Source of the DNA: Desulfatibacillum alkenivorans DSM 16219
Lineage (GTDB): Bacteria > Desulfobacterota > Desulfobacteria > Desulfobacterales > Desulfatibacillaceae
Length of the DNA: 64,000 nt
Reading direction: 5' to 3'
NCBI RefSeq assembly: GCF_900142135.1
Contig: NZ_FQZU01000006.1
Coordinates: 149,998 to 213,997, forward strand
Below, one piece after another: positions 33,967-43,367 of the stretch. Positions within the stretch are counted from its first letter, which is position 1; each line of letters starts with the position of its first letter. The translations under genes were made by a program, and so were the position numbers. Below the pieces are notes generated by a model, which was given only the letters and a program-made list of their open reading frames with translations, was not told the DNA's origin and ran no database searches.

Positions 33967-34398
33967 CTACCAAACCAAAGACGCGTGGATCCAGCCCACA
34001 ACACCCGACACATGCTCCACTTTGATCCATCGGCCTTTGGTCGTAAGGACTTTAAATGGAACTCCCGCCTCCACTATGGCGACTTTCTTGTTATTGGTGC
34101 CCGGGCCGGAGCGCACGTTGCATTTATCCTTGGTGGTGATCACCGACTTGACGTCGTCCAGCAGGCTTCTATGGAGCCAGCCCGCCTGACCGTCCACGTC
34201 CGTAAAACGGCACCAGTCGTTGACGCAATCCTCCACCAGGACCGGAAAATACCGCTCCACCCTAAAGATGATATCGTAATTGGTCCCCGGGCCGGACCGT
34301 ATATTGGCCTTGTCCACGGCCACGGACATTCTTTTGGCGAAAGCCAGGCCGGGCATTAACAAAAACAGGACTGCCAGGGCGCAAACTATTTTCTTCAT
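33967..34398 (-). CDS. Exported bacterial SH3-domain protein
   Basis: A 143-residue protein with a signal peptide (KKIVCALAVLFLLMPGLAFA) and two SH3b repeats, each with an NIRSGPGTNYD or NVRSGPGTNNK entry and a W-I/L-H ending (GWLHRSLL, GWIHASLV). SH3b domains usually bind peptidoglycan peptides, so a periplasmic wall-binding role is likely. ATG 34398 overlaps the stop of the upstream metallo-hydrolase; the longer frame is not supported. Confidence 0.85.
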   Translation of the reverse strand: MKKIVCALAVLFLLMPGLAFAKRMSVAVDKANIRSGPGTNYDIIFRVERYFPVLVEDCVNDWCRFTDVDGQAGWLHRSLLDDVKSVITTKDKCNVRSGPGTNNKKVAIVEAGVPFKVLTTKGRWIKVEHVSGVVGWIHASLVW

Positions 34399-35021
34399 TT
34401 TTCCAACACCACCACTTCGCAGACCCCATCCAATGCGGCCTTGAACTTGTCCGCGTCCTCCGAGGTTCCGACGATTCCTCCATAATGCATGGGAATGGCA
34501 ATCTGAGGCATGATCTTCTTGGCCGCCTCCACGGCTTCGTCCCAAGTCATAACATAGGTTCCGGAGACGGGCAACAGGGCGATGTCCACGTCCAGGGCCT
34601 CCATTTCCGGGATGAAGTCCGTGTCGCCCGCGTGATAAATTCTGACGCCGTTATAGGTAATGACAAAACCCAGCCAGCCGTTGCCTTTGGGGTGAAAATC
34701 CTTGTTGGTGTTGTATGCGGGAACCGCCGTGACGGTCACGTCCCCGATTTCCACGACATCGCCGGGGGCGACCACCCGGACGTCGCCGGAGAGCTTGGCG
34801 GCCGAGTCTTTTTCCGTCACGATGACCGTGCCGGGCTTGACGACCTTGGCCGCGTCGTCCACGGAGCAGTGGTCAAAGTGGTCATGGCTGATCAACAGGA
34901 TGTCGGCCTCAACCGCGCTTTCCAGTTCGTAAGGATCGATGACGATGTTCTTGTCCCCGGCCTTGATGAGAAAGCCGTCGTGGCCGAGCCAACGGATCTT
35001 GGAAACCATTTCCCTGATCAT
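34395..35021 (-). CDS. Metallo-beta-lactamase-fold hydrolase (UlaG/UPF0173-like)
   Basis: A 208-residue hydrolase. The metal motif LISHDHFDHCS (H-x-H-x-D-H) is near residue 45, then VPAYNTNKDFHPKGNGWLGFVI near 105, HAGDTDFIPEM near 130, and PMHYGG near 180. These are the landmarks of the UlaG-type subfamily. AGGAGGTG is six bases before ATG 35021. First gene of the short minus-strand group SH3b-PfkB-TPR. Confidence 0.88.
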   Translation of the reverse strand: MIREMVSKIRWLGHDGFLIKAGDKNIVIDPYELESAVEADILLISHDHFDHCSVDDAAKVVKPGTVIVTEKDSAAKLSGDVRVVAPGDVVEIGDVTVTAVPAYNTNKDFHPKGNGWLGFVITYNGVRIYHAGDTDFIPEMEALDVDIALLPVSGTYVMTWDEAVEAAKKIMPQIAIPMHYGGIVGTSEDADKFKAALDGVCEVVVLEK

Positions 35022-35252
35022 AGTGCACCTCCTGGATTTTTTTTCGGAATTGCGCCGCGCTTGCATGAATAAAAGCGGGCCGCAAAACTCCGTTTCGTGT
35101 CGGCTGTAGGGCGTCCCGCTGAACTTAATGCACATGGCCTTGGGAGTCAAATACTTTGTCCTGAAATCCCGGGGACTCTACGGAGGATTTCTTGCTATTC
35201 TTCGAGGTTGGACGGCTGCTTCATGGACTTTCCGCTGAGAAATAGAAAAAGG

Positions 35253-36433
35253 ATGGGGTCAAATCTACGTTTGACGTTTGAGAAATATGCTCCCTCATTA
35301 TCTCATTGCATGTCATTTTCTTCATTTTTGTTAAGCGGTGTTTACTTCATTATGGGTAAGGCATCTGTGAATACCAATAACTATAGGGGTGAATAGAGTA
35401 AACTAAGTGTTTGACATATGATTTTTTTTATGAAATATTTTCATGTATGAGCAGGCCTTTAAGGATAGAATTCCCGGGCGCCTGGTATCATGTCCTGAAC
35501 CGGGGGCGCAGAAAGGAGTCTGTTTTTCTCCAGGATGGCGATTACGCCGGTTTTCTGGATTTGTTGGCGAAATCGTCTGAAATGTGGGACGTGGACGTCT
35601 GCGCCTACTGCCTCATGCCAAATCATTATCACCTGTTGATCCGCACGCCGCAAGGAAACCTTTCCCGCTTCATGCGCCATGTCGGGGCGGTGTACACCCA
35701 AGGCTTCAATGCAGTTCATGGGACTGACGGCTCATTGTTCCGGGGCCGGTACAAGGCCATATTGGTTTCCGGCGACTCCTATTTGAAAGAATTGGTCCGC
35801 TATATCCATCGCAACCCCCTGGAGGCGGGGCTGGCCAGAATTCCTGGGGACTACCCGTACAGCAGCTACAATGCTTATCTTTCCAGAGCCAAAAAGTGGG
35901 AATGGCTGAGCACAAAATTGATTCTGGCTCTATTTTCCAAGGATCCGGTCCGGGCCAAGGCAGCTTTTAAACGCTTTGTCAGCAGCGAGTCTCCGAAAAA
36001 AATCAGCCAAATTTTTTCCGCTCCCAGCCTGCCGTTTGCTTTGGGGCCGGAGAGTTTTATGGAATGGATTAAAAAATCCTTTGGCATGGAAAAACAGCAC
36101 CCCGAGGTTCGGCAGTCCAGGGCCTTAAGGCCGGATCCCGAATCCGTCATGGACGCTGTATGCAGAATTTATAATGTAGATGAAGCAGCTTTGCAAAAAG
36201 TGCAAAGGGGGCGATTTAACGAACCTCGCATGGCGGCGATTTACCTCATGCGCACCCTGACCATGAGGCCGCTGGACGATGTGGGCAGTCATTTTCAACT
36301 GACCAGAAGCAGCTCGGTAAGCTCCGCCGCGGCCAGTGCAGAGGCTCGCATGCAGCAGGATCCCGCCATGAGAAAAAGGGTGGAAGCCGCACGCGCCCAA
36401 GTTCTCAAACGTCAAACGTAGATTTGACCCCAT
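35253..36433 (+). mobile_element. REP-associated tyrosine transposase (RAYT) element with 31-bp inverted ends
   Basis: The left end (35253-35283, ATGGGGTCAAATCTACGTTT...) and the right end (36403-36433) are perfect 31-base inverted repeats, each with an internal direct repeat of CGTTTGA. The element is 1,181 bases and contains a single Y1-type transposase gene. Its left end lies in a non-coding gap; its right end abuts the ribosome-binding site of the M15 peptidase gene. Solitary end copies occur at 9613-9643 and 19941-19969. Confidence 0.85.
35447..36421 (+). CDS. REP-associated tyrosine transposase (Y1_Tnp / IS200-like)
   Basis: A 324-residue HUH transposase. The family start SRPLRIEFPGAWYHVLNRG is followed by the HUH motif NHYHLLIRTP near residue 64 and the catalytic Tyr region LFRGRYKAILV near 100. 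The C-terminal half contains a helical DNA-binding region with a DnaA-like REP-recognition pattern (EPRMAAIYLMRTLT). Its stop codon and last residues are encoded inside the right terminal repeat. TTGACA at 35411 may start its promoter. Cuts single-stranded ends by a phosphotyrosine mechanism. Confidence 0.9.
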   Translation: MSRPLRIEFPGAWYHVLNRGRRKESVFLQDGDYAGFLDLLAKSSEMWDVDVCAYCLMPNHYHLLIRTPQGNLSRFMRHVGAVYTQGFNAVHGTDGSLFRGRYKAILVSGDSYLKELVRYIHRNPLEAGLARIPGDYPYSSYNAYLSRAKKWEWLSTKLILALFSKDPVRAKAAFKRFVSSESPKKISQIFSAPSLPFALGPESFMEWIKKSFGMEKQHPEVRQSRALRPDPESVMDAVCRIYNVDEAALQKVQRGRFNEPRMAAIYLMRTLTMRPLDDVGSHFQLTRSSSVSSAAASAEARMQQDPAMRKRVEAARAQVLKRQT

Positions 36434-36449
36434 GCAGGAGGAGGCTTCA

Positions 36450-36860
36450 ATGTACACGTGCAAGCATTTTGCGATTTACGAACTTGTCCCTCCCAAGGTC
36501 TACAAGGAACGCGGGGGGAAAGCCTGGCAACTGCTGGACGACCGTCTGCTCATGACCCTGGACAAGCTGCGGGAGCGGTTCGGCGTCATGACGGTCAATA
36601 ATTATTATTGGGGCAAAGACAGGGAATGGAGCGGGCTAAGGACTTCGGACAGTCCCTATTACAGCCCGTACAGTCAGCACAGCTTCGGCCGTGCGGCGGA
36701 TTGTTTGTTCGGCGCCGCCTCCGTGGAAGCGGTGCGGCAGGAGATTCTCGCCAACCCGGACGACCCGGATTTTGAGTTAATCGGCAGTCTGGAGTTGGGC
36801 GTGTCCTGGCTGCATTTTGACGTCAGGAACTGCGACAGGATCATGACCTACAGGCCATGA
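36450..36860 (+). CDS. Peptidase M15-like (D-Ala-D-Ala carboxypeptidase / endolysin type)
   Basis: A 136-residue protein with the zinc site of M15 peptidases: SQHSFGRAADCLF near residue 77 (His and Asp ligands) and VSWLHFDVRN near 122 (His ligand). No signal peptide is seen. This small, signal-less form is common in phage lysis genes. AGGAGGAGG at 36436-36444 precedes ATG 36450. The RAYT element ends three bases upstream of this ribosome-binding site. Confidence 0.8.
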   Translation: MYTCKHFAIYELVPPKVYKERGGKAWQLLDDRLLMTLDKLRERFGVMTVNNYYWGKDREWSGLRTSDSPYYSPYSQHSFGRAADCLFGAASVEAVRQEILANPDDPDFELIGSLELGVSWLHFDVRNCDRIMTYRP

Positions 36861-37601
36861 GCAGACATGGCGAGTGCAGCTCGTTGTCCAGTGGGCGCCT
36901 TGGGCGCGCGCAAAGCGCGTCCATGGCAGGCGCGGGGGCCTGCAACTACAAACCAGGTCCAACCTCCGCCGTTTCAGGAAGCGATGCGGCTTTAGGGCCT
37001 GCCCTGCATTTTTGGTTTTAAAAACCCGTTGTGGATGGATTAATTTGCTTTGTTTTCAATTTCTTATGTATGCACTCCCACGCACAGCATGGGGACGAGA
37101 GATTTGGATAGCTCTTCCGGGACGCACACCCTCATGGAATTCAACTAACTTCCAAGGCCGCCCTTATTGCGCTGCGCGCCCTGGCAGCCAAAAAAGCCGC
37201 CATGGCTGGCCATTACGGATGTTGCGGCATAGGCAATGCAGCGCGCCCCCCTGTGGGCGCCTTTCGGGACGTGCAGAACATGTTCCGGGTAGAGCAGGCC
37301 CGGGCGCCAAAAGACTGAGATGCCTTGAACTCCCTATATAAATGTTCAGCAATAACGAATCCCGCTGTTCTCACCTTCCATTTTCAAGCGCAAAAATCGC
37401 CCCAAAAAATTCGAAAAAATTAGTCAGTTGCATACACCCTTGACACCAGACGATTAATAATGATTAAAATAGGCGATTTAGACTTCGGGAAAACCGCTAG
37501 TCATTCGCGAAAATTTTTGTTTGATTCCCCAAAAACCATTAAGACAGCCCCGGTTCGACGCAGGCCGAATCCGGAGAAAAAACCACATATTGCAAAACAA
37601 G
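36861..37601. repeat. Gap filled by interspersed palindromic repeats
   Basis: Contains GTGGGCGCCTTGGGCGCGCG with AAGCGCGTCC and GGGGCCTGCAACTACA (36891-36952), a CCCACGCACAGCATGGGGAC module in reverse orientation near 37079-37098, and GCGCGCCCCCCTGTGGGCGC near 37241-37260. The last 220 bases (37380-37600) are A/T-rich and are probably the promoter region of the RNase D gene. No gene is supported. Confidence 0.6.
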
Positions 37602-38768
37602 ATGCCTAATAAACCTGCTCTCCATAAACCCGAAGACCCTGATTTTGTTCTCATTGATAATGACAATGCTTTGGCCGATTTGACCCAAAGCCTGCAATCG
37701 CAACAATGCATCGCCGTGGACCTGGAAGCGGACTCCATGTTTCATTACCAGGAAAAGGCCTGCCTGTTGCAAATTACTTCCAACGGTTTAAACTACATCG
37801 TGGATCCCCTGTGCGACTGCAATGTCAGGGCTCTGGCGCCCATCCTGGAGAACGGCGAAATCCAGAAGGTTTTTCACGGAGCGGATTACGACGTGCGCTG
37901 CCTGTATCGGGACTTCGGCATCGAACTCCACAACCTGTTCGACACTCAGGTGGCCGCCCGTTTTCTGGGAGAGCCCCAGACCGGCCTGGCGCCGCTTTTG
38001 GAAAGCCGTTTCGGCGTGCAGCTGGAAAAGAAATACCAAAAGAAAAATTGGTCCCTCCGGCCCCTGCCGCCCGAAATGATGGCCTACGCGGCCAACGACA
38101 CCGTACATCTTTTGGAACTGGCCGAGATCCTGAAAAAAGAACTGGTGGAAAAAGACCGCCTGTTCTGGGTGGAGGAGGAATGCGAAATCCTGACCCACGC
38201 CCGGCCCATGCCGCCTAATGACGGCCCCATGTTCCTCCGGTTTCGCGGCGCCGGCAAGCTGGACCCCCGAAGCCTCCAGGTGCTGGAAAACATCCTTCAT
38301 GTCCGGGACAACCTGGCCCGCAAATGGAACCGGCCTTTGTTCAAGGTCCTGGGCAACACGCCCATCCTGGAAATGGCTCAAAAACGCCCGCTCAACACCA
38401 AAGGGCTGGTGTCCCTCCACGGATTCTCGCCCAAGCAGGCCAAGATGTTCGGACACGAACTCATCCGGGCCATCAAGGCGGGGAAATCCGTGCCCGAAGA
38501 AAAACTGCCCTCCTACCCGCGGAAAAAAAGGCCGCCCCTGAACCCCAAGGCTCCCAAACGCGCCAAGGTCCTCAAGGACTGGCGGGAAAAGATGGGCGAG
38601 GAACTGGGCGTGGAATCCTCCGTGGTCCTCACCAACGCGCAAATCCAGGCCATGGCCTCCAACAAGCCAAGATCCATCAGGGAGCTTGACGAATGCCAGG
38701 AAGTCCGGCAATGGCAGAAAAAAGTCTTCGGCCAAACCCTGGTGGACCTGCTGAAAGCCGTGCCCTGA
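37602..38768 (+). CDS. rnd: Ribonuclease D
   Basis: A 388-residue 3'-5' exoribonuclease. The DEDD catalytic motifs are visible: IAVDLEADS (exo I) near residue 39, KVFHGADYDVRCLYRDFG (exo II) near 90, and YAANDTVHLLEL (exo III, Tyr form) near 165. An HRDC domain follows at about 215-300. The start is uncertain; ATG 37602 gives the usual length, but the frame is open from a TTG at 37521 and another TTG at 37590. No good ribosome-binding site distinguishes them. Processes tRNA and stable RNA 3' ends. Confidence 0.9.
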   Translation: MPNKPALHKPEDPDFVLIDNDNALADLTQSLQSQQCIAVDLEADSMFHYQEKACLLQITSNGLNYIVDPLCDCNVRALAPILENGEIQKVFHGADYDVRCLYRDFGIELHNLFDTQVAARFLGEPQTGLAPLLESRFGVQLEKKYQKKNWSLRPLPPEMMAYAANDTVHLLELAEILKKELVEKDRLFWVEEECEILTHARPMPPNDGPMFLRFRGAGKLDPRSLQVLENILHVRDNLARKWNRPLFKVLGNTPILEMAQKRPLNTKGLVSLHGFSPKQAKMFGHELIRAIKAGKSVPEEKLPSYPRKKRPPLNPKAPKRAKVLKDWREKMGEELGVESSVVLTNAQIQAMASNKPRSIRELDECQEVRQWQKKVFGQTLVDLLKAVP

Positions 38769-39224
38769 GAGAATCAAAAAACAAAAAGAAAAACTGCAAA
38801 GGATTTGCCTCCGGCGGCAAACTCTTTTTCCTCATGCCGCAAAGCGGCAAAAAAGTTTGATCAAAACTTTTTAAACGGCGCTTCGCGCAGGAAGCGGAGG
38901 ATGCTTTTTAAGCTCATTCCCATGCTGTGCGTGGGAATGTATATATAAGGTTCTGAAAATAAATCAAATTCATCTATGGCATGCAGATCTTAAAACTAAA
39001 AAGGTACGGATTCAAACCAAATTTCCGCCCGCCGGCCCTTCTTAATTCCTGCAATCTTTTGCGGTCGCGCCTCATGGCCTGCGGCCCCAGGCGGCAAACT
39101 GCGCTGCCTGGGCTACCCGAGGGAAGGGGGGCGGCCGACAATAATGCTTCAATCCAAGCTATCCGCTGTGCTTCCTATCCGTCATTCCCGAGTGTCGTAA
39201 TCGGGAATCCAGCGTCCTCTTCTT
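38769..39224. repeat. Gap with interspersed repeats
   Basis: Contains an AAGTTTGATCAAAACTTT palindrome near 38855-38872 that may help terminate rnd. It also has a CTCATTCCCATGCTGTGCGT module followed by GGGAATG at 38911-38938, CCGCCCGCCGGCCC near 39026, and the GGCCCCAGGCGGCAAACTGC with GCTGCCTGGGC pair near 39082-39112. A GTCATTCCCGAG...CGGGAATCCAGCG repeat lies at 39180-39212. No gene is supported. Confidence 0.6.
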
Positions 39225-40235
39225 TTAACGAGGAACAAAGGCCAGGATGGTTTTGGGCCATTTATCCGTGACCAAAAGATACCCTGCGTCGTCCAATTGC
39301 ACGATTCCCTCCCAATTTCTCGGTTTGCCCGCGTCGTTGATAATGCTCCTGGGCGGCTCGGGCCGTTTGGCTATCGTCTTTCCGTCAAAGAGGAAAAAGA
39401 CCAACTGCTCCACCGGCCCTTTGGGGTCCGGAACCGGGTCCAATGTCCTTTTATCTCCGGGAAAATAATAATTGACGGCTGTCAATGATTCGCCCTCGCT
39501 CCAGGCCGTAATGTCCGTAATTCGGTATTCAGTTGGGGGAAAGGGCAGGGCGCCCAGGTAACTGAGCCCGGACTCCCCGGAGATATCAAAAACCTGGACT
39601 TGGGGCGAAGGGTTGTCATGCAGCCCGTTGGCCTCGTAGATGGCGTAGACCTTTCCGGCCGCGATGAACATCGCTTCGTATGCCTTGTTGGATATGTGCA
39701 CGGGCATGGGGATGGGAGTCAGGCTTTTTTTGTCCAGGACTATGTGCGCCCCCTTGTTTTGAAAACGCCCTCGAACCAGAAAGCCCAGCATGCCGTGCGG
39801 ACCATACGCCTCAATGGAAAATACAGCCTTATCGCCTGAAAACGCCATGGCTTCAAAACCCTGCCAGCCGCGCCTGCCCGAAACTTTTTCCACTGTATTT
39901 TTGACGGATTCCATGTCAAAGGAGATGTGTTCCGGCCGAATGGGTTGGGAAGCGGTTCCGTTCAGATAGGACAAAATGCGGGTTTTAGGGATTGCAAAGA
40001 GGTTGGGCGAGCCTTCATGCGTGAATTTTTCAGGATATTGGGGCAACAGGATCAGCCGTTCCATATGCCAGTCCATGCCGGAGAACTCGGCCTTTGGGGA
40101 GGACGCCGGGCCTTTCAGGAGAATTTCCTTAACACTCGCCGCGCGGGCGTTGGAAAGTTCTTCCGCCGGAGTTCCAGCGGGCGAGAGCAGAAAAAGGATC
40201 GCCGAAAAGATCAGCAGGGGGAATGCTTTTTGCAT
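39225..40235 (-). CDS. Secreted protein of phytase-like/esterase-like beta-propeller type
   Basis: A 336-residue exported protein with a signal peptide (FPLLIFSAILFLLSPAGTPA). The body has repeated beta-strand segments and ends with NWEGIVQLDDAGYLLVTDKWPKT, which recalls the esterase-like phytase domain where E-G-x and DN/DK motifs line the propeller. The identity rests on a general resemblance, and the activity is uncertain. AAGGTG precedes the ATG. Divergent from the diguanylate cyclase gene. Confidence 0.65.
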   Translation of the reverse strand: MQKAFPLLIFSAILFLLSPAGTPAEELSNARAASVKEILLKGPASSPKAEFSGMDWHMERLILLPQYPEKFTHEGSPNLFAIPKTRILSYLNGTASQPIRPEHISFDMESVKNTVEKVSGRRGWQGFEAMAFSGDKAVFSIEAYGPHGMLGFLVRGRFQNKGAHIVLDKKSLTPIPMPVHISNKAYEAMFIAAGKVYAIYEANGLHDNPSPQVQVFDISGESGLSYLGALPFPPTEYRITDITAWSEGESLTAVNYYFPGDKRTLDPVPDPKGPVEQLVFFLFDGKTIAKRPEPPRSIINDAGKPRNWEGIVQLDDAGYLLVTDKWPKTILAFVPR

Positions 40236-40298
40236 AATTCACCTTTACCCGATTAAGGGCCTTTGAAAGCCTGCACAGCCGTAAAGACGGGAAAGAAT

Positions 40299-41780
40299 AT
40301 GCTGCGGAAAAAAAATCATTTGATTGCCATTGTCACCGTTCTCTTGATCTCCGGTTTTGTGGTCACCACCCTGGCGAACTATTACGTCGTGCGGGAGACC
40401 GTCCGAAAGCAAATCGCTGAAAATGAACTACCCCTGACCAGCGATAACGTATATTCGGAAATCCAAAGGGACCTGCTTAGCAGCGTGTTCATTTCCTCCC
40501 TCATGGCCACGGACACCTTTGTGCGTGACTGGCTTATCCAGGGGGAGCGGGACTCTGATCAGATTACCAATTATCTTAATGAAATCCAGCAAAAATACAA
40601 CACGTTCACCAGTTTTTTGGTTTCGGAGCAAACCGGCGTCTATTATCATTCTTCGGGGCCTTTAAAAACCGTCAGCCCGGAAGAGCCGCGGGACAAGTGG
40701 TACTACCGGGTGCGAAGGATGAAGGCTGATTACGAGATCAACATAGACCCGGACCTTGGCAATAAAGACGCCATGACGATTTTCGTCAATTACCGCATTT
40801 ATGACTACGAAGGCAAATTTATCGGCGCCACCGGGGTGGGCCTGACCATCAGCGCAGTCAAAAAGCTCATAGAGCGATATAAGCTGCAATACGGCCGGGA
40901 GATTTTTTTCCTGAATACGGAAGGCCGGGTGATGCTTCACGGCAAGGAGTTTCCCGATCATGAAAACTGTCTGTTGGATATGAACAATATGGCGCCTCTG
41001 GTCAAGAAGACTCTAAAGGCCCTGAACGGGGCCTTTATCATGGACGGGGGCCGGGGGCCGGTTCTGTATAATGTCCGTTATATTCCCGAATTTGATTGGG
41101 TTTTGGTCGTAGGACAGTCCGAGTCCGGCGCTTTACACCAAATTCACAACGCCGTGGCCGTTAATTTTTTTATATACGCCTTTGTAACCATCATTGTGCT
41201 GATTTTGGTCAACCTGGCCATATCCTATTATCAGAAAAGGCTGGAAGAGATGGCGTCCACGGACAAGCTCACCGGAATCTATAACCGTCAGGCCTTTGAT
41301 ATATTGCTAAGCCAGGCCATAAAGGAGGCCGGCCGCCGCGGCGATCCGCTTTCCCTGATCATGCTGGATCTCGATCATTTCAAGAAGATTAACGACTCGC
41401 TCGGGCATCTTGCCGGAGATGCGGTTTTAAAGAATCTGGTTAAAACCATGGAAAGAAGCGTGCGGAAGTCTGACGCCTTAGGCCGTTGGGGAGGAGAGGA
41501 GTTTTTGGCGCTTCTCCACGGCTGCCCGTTGGACGACGCCTTTTTGATTGCCGAAAAAATCCGTACGACGGTCTGTTCCAGCGTGACCACCTATAACCAG
41601 GCAGCCATAAAAGCCGCAGTCAGCATCGGCGTCGCCCAATATCAGGACTGCGAAAGCCCGGAAAGCCTGCTGAATCGGGCGGACATGGCCTTGTACAAAG
41701 CAAAGGAAGGCGGCAGAAACCGGACGGAAAAGCACACTGGCGAGCCTTCGGACTGCCTTTTGGAAAAGCGCTTCCAATAA
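40299..41780 (+). CDS. Membrane diguanylate cyclase with dCache-like sensor
   Basis: A 493-residue protein. An N-terminal membrane helix (LIAIVTVLLISGFVVTTLANYYVV) and a second near residue 290 (FFIYAFVTIIVLILVNLAI) enclose a periplasmic Cache-type sensor of about 250 residues. The GGDEF domain at the C-terminus begins DKLTGIYNRQAFD and has the active site RWGGEEFLALL, so it should make cyclic di-GMP; no EAL domain is present. ATG 40299 was chosen over a TTG at 40263. An RxxD inhibitory site is not obvious. Confidence 0.92.
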   Translation: MLRKKNHLIAIVTVLLISGFVVTTLANYYVVRETVRKQIAENELPLTSDNVYSEIQRDLLSSVFISSLMATDTFVRDWLIQGERDSDQITNYLNEIQQKYNTFTSFLVSEQTGVYYHSSGPLKTVSPEEPRDKWYYRVRRMKADYEINIDPDLGNKDAMTIFVNYRIYDYEGKFIGATGVGLTISAVKKLIERYKLQYGREIFFLNTEGRVMLHGKEFPDHENCLLDMNNMAPLVKKTLKALNGAFIMDGGRGPVLYNVRYIPEFDWVLVVGQSESGALHQIHNAVAVNFFIYAFVTIIVLILVNLAISYYQKRLEEMASTDKLTGIYNRQAFDILLSQAIKEAGRRGDPLSLIMLDLDHFKKINDSLGHLAGDAVLKNLVKTMERSVRKSDALGRWGGEEFLALLHGCPLDDAFLIAEKIRTTVCSSVTTYNQAAIKAAVSIGVAQYQDCESPESLLNRADMALYKAKEGGRNRTEKHTGEPSDCLLEKRFQ

Positions 41781-41812
41781 AGGCGTCTAAGCCCTTCACG
41801 GATTGGCTCCGG

Positions 41813-43090
41813 CTATTCCTTCGCCGCTTCAATTCCCTCCTGCACGTCCACCTTTAACAGCAGGATCGCCCCAACCGCAAAAAAGACAATCAGGGAGAAT
41901 ATGGAGAGCCGGCTTTCCCCCGCGGCCTGGCTGACAAAGCCGAACACCAGCGGCCCGGCGATTCCCGCCATTTTTGCGCTGGAGGAGAAAAAGCCGAAAA
42001 ACTCCGAGGCCTTCGCCTTGGGAGTCATGGCTGCGTACAAGGACCGCGACAAGGCCTGGCTGCCTCCCTGCACCGTGCCCACAAGACCGGCCAGGATGTA
42101 AAAGTGCAACGGCGTGCTCATAAAATATCCTGCAATGCATATGATCACGTACACTCCCAGAGCGATGAGAATGCAGGCTTTGGCGCCGATTCGACTGGCC
42201 AGGGCGCCGAATGCGATGGCGCAGGGCATGCCGATAAACTGGGTCAGAACCAGGGCGCCTATAAGGTGGGTCATGCCAATGCCGATTTCGCTGCCGTAGG
42301 CCGTGGCCATTTTGATAATGGTGCCTATGCCGTCGTTGTACACCCAGAAGGCCGCCAGAAAAATGAGCAGTTGCTTATACTTTTTGATGTCCCGGAATGT
42401 TGCGGCGAGTCGGGCGATTCCTTCTCCAATGGGGATTTTGGAGGTGTTTTTCAAATCCCTGGACGGCTCAGGCACGTTTCTCAGCAAGGGGATGGAAAAA
42501 ACGCCCCACCAAACGCCTACGGAAAAAAAGGACGCCCGGACCGCAAAGCCCACGCCTTCCATGCCGAACCAATGCGGTTTGACGACCATGAGGGCGTTGA
42601 CCACCAGCAGTAATCCGCCGCCCAGATATCCCAAGGCGTATCCCCTGGCGGAGATCGTGTCCACATCCCCTTCTTTGGCGATCAAGGGCAACAGGGATTC
42701 GTAAAACACATTGGCGCCGGCGAAGCCTACGTTTCCGCCCACGAACAATAGGCCGGCCAGAAGCCATGTGTCGTCTCCCAAAAAGACGGCGGCGCAGGTG
42801 CAAAGGACTCCCAGGCCCGCGAACAGGCCCACAAACAGCTTTCTGCGTCCCATATAGTCGGCCATGGCGCCCAGCAGGGGCGCGCTGACAGCCACAATAA
42901 ACAAAGCGGCGGCCGCAAAATAGCCCCAGGCGGCCGTCGCGCCGGATGGGGTGAAACCCGCCTTAACCGCGGCGGCGTGGAAAAAAGGCGGGTACATGGC
43001 CGCCATCATGGTGGTTGCAAAGGCGGAGTTGGCCCAGTCGTACATGCACCAGGACCAAACGATCTTCTTGTATTCCTTGGAGTCAGACAC
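41813..43090 (-). CDS. MFS transporter, UMF1 (Atg22-like) family
   Basis: A 425-residue polytopic membrane protein with about twelve spans. The N-terminal WCMYDWANSAFATTMMAAMYPPFF is the UMF1 signature, followed by the MFS loop MADYMGRRKLFVG near residue 75. A QGGSQALSRSLYAAMTPKAKASEFFGFFS block lies in the second half. The substrate is unknown in bacteria. GTG 43090 was chosen because AGGGA precedes it by eight bases and it starts the conserved region; the frame is open further upstream to 43279. Confidence 0.85.
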   Translation of the reverse strand: MSDSKEYKKIVWSWCMYDWANSAFATTMMAAMYPPFFHAAAVKAGFTPSGATAAWGYFAAAALFIVAVSAPLLGAMADYMGRRKLFVGLFAGLGVLCTCAAVFLGDDTWLLAGLLFVGGNVGFAGANVFYESLLPLIAKEGDVDTISARGYALGYLGGGLLLVVNALMVVKPHWFGMEGVGFAVRASFFSVGVWWGVFSIPLLRNVPEPSRDLKNTSKIPIGEGIARLAATFRDIKKYKQLLIFLAAFWVYNDGIGTIIKMATAYGSEIGIGMTHLIGALVLTQFIGMPCAIAFGALASRIGAKACILIALGVYVIICIAGYFMSTPLHFYILAGLVGTVQGGSQALSRSLYAAMTPKAKASEFFGFFSSSAKMAGIAGPLVFGFVSQAAGESRLSIFSLIVFFAVGAILLLKVDVQEGIEAAKE

Positions 43091-43367
43091 GGTGTAGTCC
43101 CTTTCCAAATAGAGGCCAGCCAGAACAAGGAAGGATTTGGATAACGCAAAAAGATATACAGGAGCCCGGCGGGAAGGTAAAGAGGTTTCCTCTTGCGGCG
43201 GGCGTGCAAGGCGGCGTAAGCCGGTGTTGATTGAAAGGGGGAGGGGAAGCCGCCGCCGGAAAAAAAAAGGATCGGCCATCCCTAAAATTTGCGGCAGTTG
43301 TCCTTCGCAATCGGAACGGAGAAAAATTCCGTGCGCCGGCGGAGCTGTTTGTCAGTCCCCGGCCTTC

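Noticed and set aside
37545..37580. T-arm-like GGTTCGAC...GAATCC suggesting a tRNA
   Set aside because: No acceptor stem, anticodon loop or CCA context fits around it.
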